Below are positions 58,130 to 64,000 of a stretch of DNA of 64,000 nucleotides, piece by piece. Source of the DNA: Desarmillaria ectypa (lineage: Eukaryota > Basidiomycota > Agaricomycetes > Agaricales > Physalacriaceae); contig JAUDYN010000006.1 of assembly GCA_030407005.1 (NCBI GenBank), positions 2,108,001 through 2,172,000 on the forward strand. The letters run 5' to 3'. The notes below the pieces were generated by a model that made no database searches, had not been told where the DNA came from, and saw nothing but the letters and a program-made list of their open reading frames with translations. Positions within the stretch are counted from its first letter, which is position 1; each line of letters begins with the position of its first letter. A program made the translations under genes and the position numbers.

Positions 58130-59052
58130 TGACACTGTCATTTACATTCATTCAATCTCGATTTTCCTTGTTTTAACCAGATGTCGGTGATTATCCTACA
58201 TACCGGATTGGTTGTTGAATTTCCGAGAAGGTCGTCGTGAAGATGTCGGCAAACAAACACAGAAAATTATGCTTAATCTGTGCGAACCACGCAACCACCA
58301 CGTTGTGTAGTTCGTAACGAGGCAGATGCTTGGATAAGAACATATCGTTATTGGCGAACAGTAATTCATTGTAGGGCGGCGATAACTCTGTTTTTCGCTG
58401 TGTTTCATACTGAACTTTAACCGGAGTCCGGGGTGATCCGGCTCCCGTCCTCGTCATCAGTGACGGTTAATAAGATCTCTTTGTGCGGAATCTTTTTTTA
58501 TTGTCCAAACTTCTATACTATATGGACTGTTTACTCGTTTCCATACAAAAACCGAGAATCACGAGACGGTGTAATTCCGAATCTAGAAGATACGTGCAGT
58601 TGACAACGTTGCTTGACATGGGTCTGGCCACGAAGACAATCACTCTCAATGAACCGAATACCGCTTCAGCATGATTGAATGTAGGGTCCCAAGGTTCCCC
58701 GTCTGAAGGGGGACTTTGTAAGATCCCAGGGATCATCATTGTTCCATTTCAGCTTTCAAAGTTCATGCCCAATTAAAGGTCCTTTGAATTTGTTGCGCCG
58801 AAGTGCCTGGGAGATCTGATTCAAGTTTAGAAGATGTCCAAATAAGGCTACCGGCGGCAAGTGCTCGTGGAAATATTCTGCTATTTCCGGACGCTCCCGA
58901 ATGTCCGGTACGACTTATAAGGAGGGAGTCTGATCAACAGAAATCCCCACTTTTCGTCGTCACCGCCACCAGTACTCGTCGTCAGTGACGCCGTCCAGCA
59001 CATTATCCAGTCACAGTCGTTGTTGAAATTGAAGGGAAAAAGTTATAGTCGT
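58130..59052. other. Intergenic, 0.9 kb
   Basis: Promoter and leader of Tup1 paralogue 2 plus the 3' end of the HCNGP gene. Open frames on the minus strand (58191-58457) have no domain. Nothing else is supported. Confidence 0.45.
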
Positions 59053-62000
59053 ATGTCGTCCACGATTTACAATGTACGTCTCCTTTGTGCCTAGGCCAGG
59101 AAGCAGCGAATCGCCAACGGGCACGGCGACGGACTCGCTATCATCGTCATCTCCATCGACAAGGTGGACTTGTCCATACGGCGCGTTCTTAGGGGCGTGT
59201 ACACACTCTGCGACCTAATCTCCCGGTGTCTCGCCGGACACGTGTGGTCCTGCCCTTCCTATTTCCCAGCCTGCCTGTTTGTTTCCGTTTCTTTTTCTAA
59301 TGACTCTCACCATGTTGCAGCACCGAAGTCTCCAGCCCTCAGGCCCCTCAGCTCCTGGTCCTAGCCAGCCGATCAACCCAAATCGTTTGAGCGAATCGTT
59401 TGAAGTCATCAGGCAGGAATTCGATCTGTTGGCGTCCGAACTAGGCGTCGCACGTACCCAGAGAGACGAGTTTGAGAGCAAGGGTACGTTTTCTTTCTTC
59501 TTTCTTTCTGCTCTCCGTGATGGATGGATACGCTGGTGGCCCCCTTGCTGCGAAGCTCCAGTGGAACAAAGAGTCAATGTACGTGGCTACTCTTAATCTT
59601 ATTTTTTACTCTCATATCCTCTCCCCGTAGAATATGAGAGATGACTGCCTTCGCCCCAATGAACAACCTGAATCTCCCGTCGTCGTTTCTATGCTCTGCA
59701 TACGGGGTGGCTGTATGTATGATCGGGCGCCGAGTTCATTTTCTATTATTGTGCGTCTTCGAAAATCTATTTACCAAATCATCGGGCTCATGGTTTTGCC
59801 TAGTTAACTTCAGATCTCTTTATTCGCAACATCTATTTCTTTATCTGTACGTCACCGCTTCCAAGCCTCCACAATGACTGTGTTGATGGGATACCCAAGG
59901 TCAACCTGTGTCCTGCTTTGGGTGCATGTGTGAATATCCTCCGGCCATCGGCTGTTGTTCCATATAGGTTTCGGCTTCCTTGTACCCGTGACGTTTGTCC
60001 TCTAGAGCCAGCGTACGGGTGTTGGCAAGCTATATGGTTTCCACCAACGCCCTCCATCACGGGGTCCCAGCTACTCTAGTAAACTGACGCGCCTCTTTAC
60101 ACAGTGTCAGGACAAGTCAATGAACTCAACATTATTCGGCAGTCGTTGTATGATCTTGAGGCGCAACATGGCAAAATTCGCAAACAGTACGAAGAAGAAC
60201 TTTCTCGAACCCGCGCCGAACTCCATGCACTGCGCCAAAACCTCCCTCCGCACGCTACAACGCCTCACCCTCAGGTGGCGCCGGGTCCTGGCCCTGCCAC
60301 CATAGGTCCCGGTCGTCCTTTCGACCCATTCTTCAACCGTCCTCGAGACAGCAGGGATGGTCTATCTGACCGTGACCCTCTCGATCGCGAGAGGGAGCGC
60401 GAACGAGAGCGGTTGATGGACCAGCGGGACGCGAAACGTCTGAAAGCTGACCGAATGAAGCCTGAACGTGGAGGTATATCATCGCCGCACCTCACGGTTC
60501 TAAAGTCTAATTCCTTGGCGTCTAGATATGTATAGTCCTTCGCTTCCCAACATGCCAAAATTACCTCCACCGGGGCAAACTATGTCTGGTCCAGGAATTC
60601 CGTCTATGCCATCTCAGGGATTACGGCCCCCGTCAGCTGCGGCGTCACCTATGGTACTTGATCCGCCGAACGTCTCGTCGGGGTCCCTTCTCCCCACCAA
60701 CACCAGCGGTACGGGGAGTTTCCTGGATGATATTGACCCACAAAATGTCCCTCAAGAGTTGAAGAAGGAGGGTAGTGACTGGTTCGCGCTGTTCAACCCC
60801 AAAGTGAAAAGGGTTTTAGACGTCAATTTGGTGCATACTCTGATGCATGAGAGGTACGTCTAATCTGTCGCTGTGGACCCCGAATCTCGCTTTGATCGCC
60901 GTGTCGCTGATTATCGTTCTTCAGCGTGGTGTGTTGTGTGCGCTTCTCGGCTGATGGCAAATATCTCGCGACCGGCTGTAATCGAACCGCTCAAATTTAT
61001 GACACGAAGACCGGAGCGAAAACTTGGTACGTGTTACTATCTACGTTCTTCTAACGTTATCTCACGTGTACTGTCAGCGTTCTCCTTGACGAAACTGTCG
61101 GCAAGGCGGGGGATCTGTATATTCGCAGTGTGTGCTTCAGTCCCGATGGGAAGTACTTGGCTACAGGCGCCGAAGACAAACAGATTCGGGTACGTCCTCA
61201 GCGTCTTACACATCCTTTCTCCAGTATCAACCTTTTCATAGATCTGGGACATTGCTAAAAAGCGAATTCGCAACGTCTTCGATGGTCATCAGCAAGAAAT
61301 ATACTCACTTGACTTCTCTCAAGATGGCCGACTGATCGTCTCAGGCTCGGGCGATAAAACCGCGCGGATTTGGGACATGACGGATGGCACATCCAAGGTC
61401 CTTACCATCAACGACCCTGATTCGTTGAATAACGATGCGGGCGTGACGTCTGTGGCGATATCGCCAAATGGACAATTTGTTGCCGCAGGGAGCTTGGACA
61501 CGGTAGTGCGGATATGGGATGTGGCCACGGGAACGTTGTTAGAGAGGTTGAGAGGACATCGGGATAGTGTGTATAGTGTGGCCTTTACTCCTGACGGGAA
61601 AGGCTTGGTTAGTGGAAGTTTGGACAAGACGTTGAAGTACTGGGATGTCAGTGGCCTGAGTGCTTCGGGAGTCAAATCCAGGAAGGAGGGCGCGAACGGC
61701 GGTCCTGTAAATGGACCCGGTGTTCTGGTGAGGAAAGAGAGTGAGAAGGCGAGCAGCCAGTGCACGATGAACTTCACCGGACACAAGGTTGGTCGTTTGC
61801 ACGGTCGCTTTTATGACGTACTGACGTTTGAGTCCAGGATTATGTTCTTTCTGTGGCTGTTTCGCACGATGGTCAATGGGTTGTGTCGGGATCCAAGGAT
61901 AGAGGGGTGCAGTTTTGGAATGCGCAAACGGCTTTAGTGCAGTGTATGCTCCAGGGACATAAGAATTCTGGTAAGCTAAGGGCTTGGAAACTGCTTCACG

Positions 62001-62162
62001 GGCGCTCATCATTCTGCTGTAGTCATCTCGATAGATTTGAGTCCATCGGGGAGTGTTCTTGCGACTGGGAGTGGGGATTGGCAGGCTCGGATATGTGAGC
62101 TTACTTTTTCGTTACCATGCAAGTTACTGACAAATATTCCAGGGAGTTATACCACTAATTAG
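59053..62162 (+). CDS. TUP1: Tup1-type WD40 transcriptional corepressor, paralogue 2
   Basis: The first exon is MSSTIYN (59053-59073), followed by a 247-bp intron; exon 2 starts [15 protein letters not shown] at 59321. The Tup1_N coiled coil is [16 protein letters not shown] and [21 protein letters not shown], with a shorter charged repeat than paralogue 1 (about 60370-60460). A linker [17 protein letters not shown] and seven WD40 blades follow, ending [13 protein letters not shown], then SYTTN and the stop at 62162. Intron positions match paralogue 1, but intron 2 is 621 bp (59484-60104) instead of about 50. It is in head-to-head orientation with paralogue 1, 4.4 kb away. Confidence 0.92.
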
Positions 62163-63011
62163 ACAGGAACGTCACGTCTTCTCGCTTTCGTTTGTCTGCT
62201 GTATATTCCCTTTCCATGTCCGTGTATGATGTACGACCTGTTTACTTACCTTCTTGGTGTACACGCCGAGATAATTATCCCTTTCTCCTTGTGATGATGT
62301 TTGCTATGGGGAAAGAAAGGGAGTTGACCTGTATTGGTAGAATTTGTTGAGATTTGTGAAATAATGTTTACAATAGAAGAAATCTTTTTTGATACCTGTT
62401 TTCACACCTAGACAGGGACCTACAGCGGTAAACAACCATCCATCATGCCACTGCCAGTCTTGGAAATGAACTGTCATCCTGACTTGGTCCTGACATCCTT
62501 TATCTGCTTCGTGTATCACTGCGATATTCGTTTTCAATCCAGAATGGGATTGGATAATACCCATCACGAAGAAGATACCAGTGACTGCTTCGCGTCAGAT
62601 AAGTACGTTTCTTGGTGCTCATGATTTCCTGTTGCATTCATTTTCACTCACACTAATCACAAGCGTGATTGATAATTTTAAAATGACTGAAATGATATGC
62701 ACCGTGTCTGGAATGAGGCTTTGATCCTTTAGTTGCTCCTCCTACTGCCATGCCGGTCAAGGTCGAAGCCGACGTTGCTGTACTGTCCCCGGACGGCGCT
62801 AGATGGGCAGTTGAAGCGAAGGACCTGCAACGCTTTACGTCGCGGGGCTCGGACGGGAGTACTTGCGGAAGCACTGGTAACAAGCAATCTGTCAAGAAAA
62901 CGTTCAGTCGGGACTTTTTGGACTTGGAACATGACAATACTGTGCCCCACCCGCGCGAGCTTCCCCCGTGGCCTTCATTGATGGTTCTCCCCCACTTGAC
63001 CGCCTTCCACC
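62163..63011. other. Intergenic between Tup1 paralogue 2 and kinase-like gene 2
   Basis: Overlapping open frames on both strands at 62650-62980 appear to be promoter-region shadows; no motif supports them. A short inverted repeat (atcac..gtgat) lies near 62657-62670, possibly within a 3' end. Confidence 0.4.
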
Positions 63012-64000
63012 ATGATGAACCCCTCGGTTCCGGACAGGTGGGTACTGCAGAAGCGTGTCCCCAGCATCTTGCCGAATCTCAGAAGGCAGCGTCAAATTGG
63101 AATCGGCGTGATGGAGGTGACCAGGTATGAGACCTATGCAGTCAACTTTTGGTATAGCTGAAGCATACACATGACGCAGCTGTTTGATCCCACTGTGCAG
63201 TTCGCTCAGCAGCCAGAGATCGTCAAGCTAGAAGAACACGTTCCACCTGGATTGCTTCCAGAGGTTCTCTTCGTGACAGACCCCGAGGGGAAGACCGTCT
63301 TCTTACCGGAACATTCTTCTTCATCAAATATGAAGGTGTACAAGCGAATCTTTCCTCGCCTCAAAGAGAACGCTATACACAGTGATATCCATGGCACAAT
63401 ACACGCCACTCGGAAGCCACGGACTGCATATCTGGATCTCTCCTCTGCTAAAGACCTCGGGGCAGGCGCAGGTAGCCATTCCAAGGTTCTTCTCGGCAAA
63501 CTTCATCTACCTGAGCCTTTAGTAGCTCGATCGTCGACCGCCCAATTCGAGGTAGCTGTCAAGCTGGCACGGTCCGATCACGAGTCGCATAAAATGCTCC
63601 GAACTGAAGCTAAGCTATATGATAGTGCTATCCCCCGATATCTTACTGGGGATTGGAGCGGGTTTCATTTCCTCGAGGATGCTGTGTATGACGGTGATGG
63701 TATAGTACCTGTGGCTGCCGTGGTCCCCAAATTTTATGGGTTCTACATACCGGTGCATCGAGATTATACCGGGCTGTTGAGTCCTATCCTTCTTATGGAA
63801 GAGTGCGGTACACCTATTGACGTGAAGCGATTGACGCCCAAAGACAGGTATGCGTGTTTAGTCTATTAGATGAATAGATGCCTTATCATATGCCGCTATC
63901 CTCAGGGAACTCATATACTCGTTCGCAATCCGCATTCACCGTTGTGGCGTATCTCAAGGCTCGTTCTTTGATCGGAACGTCCTCGTACAGCCAGGACCGT
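63012..64000 (+). CDS. Protein-kinase-like fold protein, partial at window end
   Basis: From the ATG at 63012 (MMNPSVPDRWVLQKR; IGIGVMEVTRYETYA), a short intron leads to LFDPTVQFAQQPEIVKLEEH, KTVFLPEHSS, then the kinase-like part: FEVAVKLARSDHESHKMLRTEAKLYDSAIP (Lys and helix Glu), PILLMEECGTPIDVK (hinge), an intron after PKDR, and YSFAIRIHRCGVSQGSFFDRNVLVQPGP. The catalytic loop has QGS where active kinases have HxD/HGD, so activity is doubtful. This pattern is recurrent in a large mushroom family of kinase-like proteins. It is truncated by the end of the window. Confidence 0.75.

Noticed and set aside
62650..63130. Plus-strand frame of 126 codons beginning MPVKVEAD as the start of the kinase-like gene
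   Set aside because: Its frame does not join the kinase-like exon. The frame from 63012 does, with plausible splice sites.
1..64000. CRISPR array, bacterial operon or plasmid origin
   Set aside because: No regularly spaced direct repeats or bacterial signals. Spliced genes and retrotransposons show a fungal nuclear sequence.

Overview
The window looks like nuclear DNA of a mushroom-forming basidiomycete (Agaricomycetes). The right part has dense, intron-rich genes with introns of about 50-60 bp, a STE3-type pheromone receptor, Zn2Cys6 regulators with a fungal_trans domain, a DUF5648-type secreted pair, a GMC oxidoreductase and two Tup1 corepressors. The left part is a nest of Ty3/gypsy chromoviruses and Ty1/copia elements of the kind found in mushroom genomes. 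The species cannot be named from sequence alone.

Positions 1-24264 are transposon on transposon. From the left there is a plus-strand Ty3/gypsy 3' end (integrase, chromodomain, LTR 1317-1739), a second LTR (1751-2144), a minus-strand deletion derivative of a related gypsy element (2145-6389), and a plus-strand copia element (CopA; 6390-7542 continued at 20741-24264). CopA is split by a full-length minus-strand gypsy element (GypA, 7543-20740, 417-bp LTRs, TSD ctaac/ccaac). GypA is in turn split by a full-length minus-strand copia element (CopB, 8689-13515, 305-bp LTRs, TSD gtttt/gtttt). The insertion order is CopA, then GypA, then CopB. The block is poor in CpG, in-frame stops are overwhelmingly TGA, and paired LTRs differ by transitions of the TG/CA type, as expected from deamination of methylated CpG.

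The strongest observation is that both gypsy elements with a readable 5' LTR carry, next to that LTR, a 13-nt segment perfectly complementary to a segment inside their own LTR. In both, that segment starts 34 nt after the first T of the TATA box. The 13-mers differ between the two families, yet pairing and spacing are kept. This is the geometry of Tf1-type self-primed reverse transcription.

Positions 24265-64000 are genic: a tandem DUF5648 pair (25039-27469), a mitochondrial PDK/BCKDK-type kinase (29553-31257), a tandem Zn2Cys6 regulator pair (32771-39581) with a broken Cys-rich gene between, a STE3 receptor (39804-41566), a damaged GMC oxidoreductase (42179-45081), a multi-pass membrane protein (45767-47708), a kinase-like gene (47953-49036), a GH27 alpha-galactosidase (49729-52127), two divergently oriented Tup1 paralogues (52200-54671 and 59053-62162) flanking GPI8 (55404-56860) and an HCNGP/SAP30BP-like gene (57002-58129), and a second kinase-like gene cut by the window end (63012 onward). 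Exon boundaries were placed by hand from splice signals, frame and family resemblance; no search was run.
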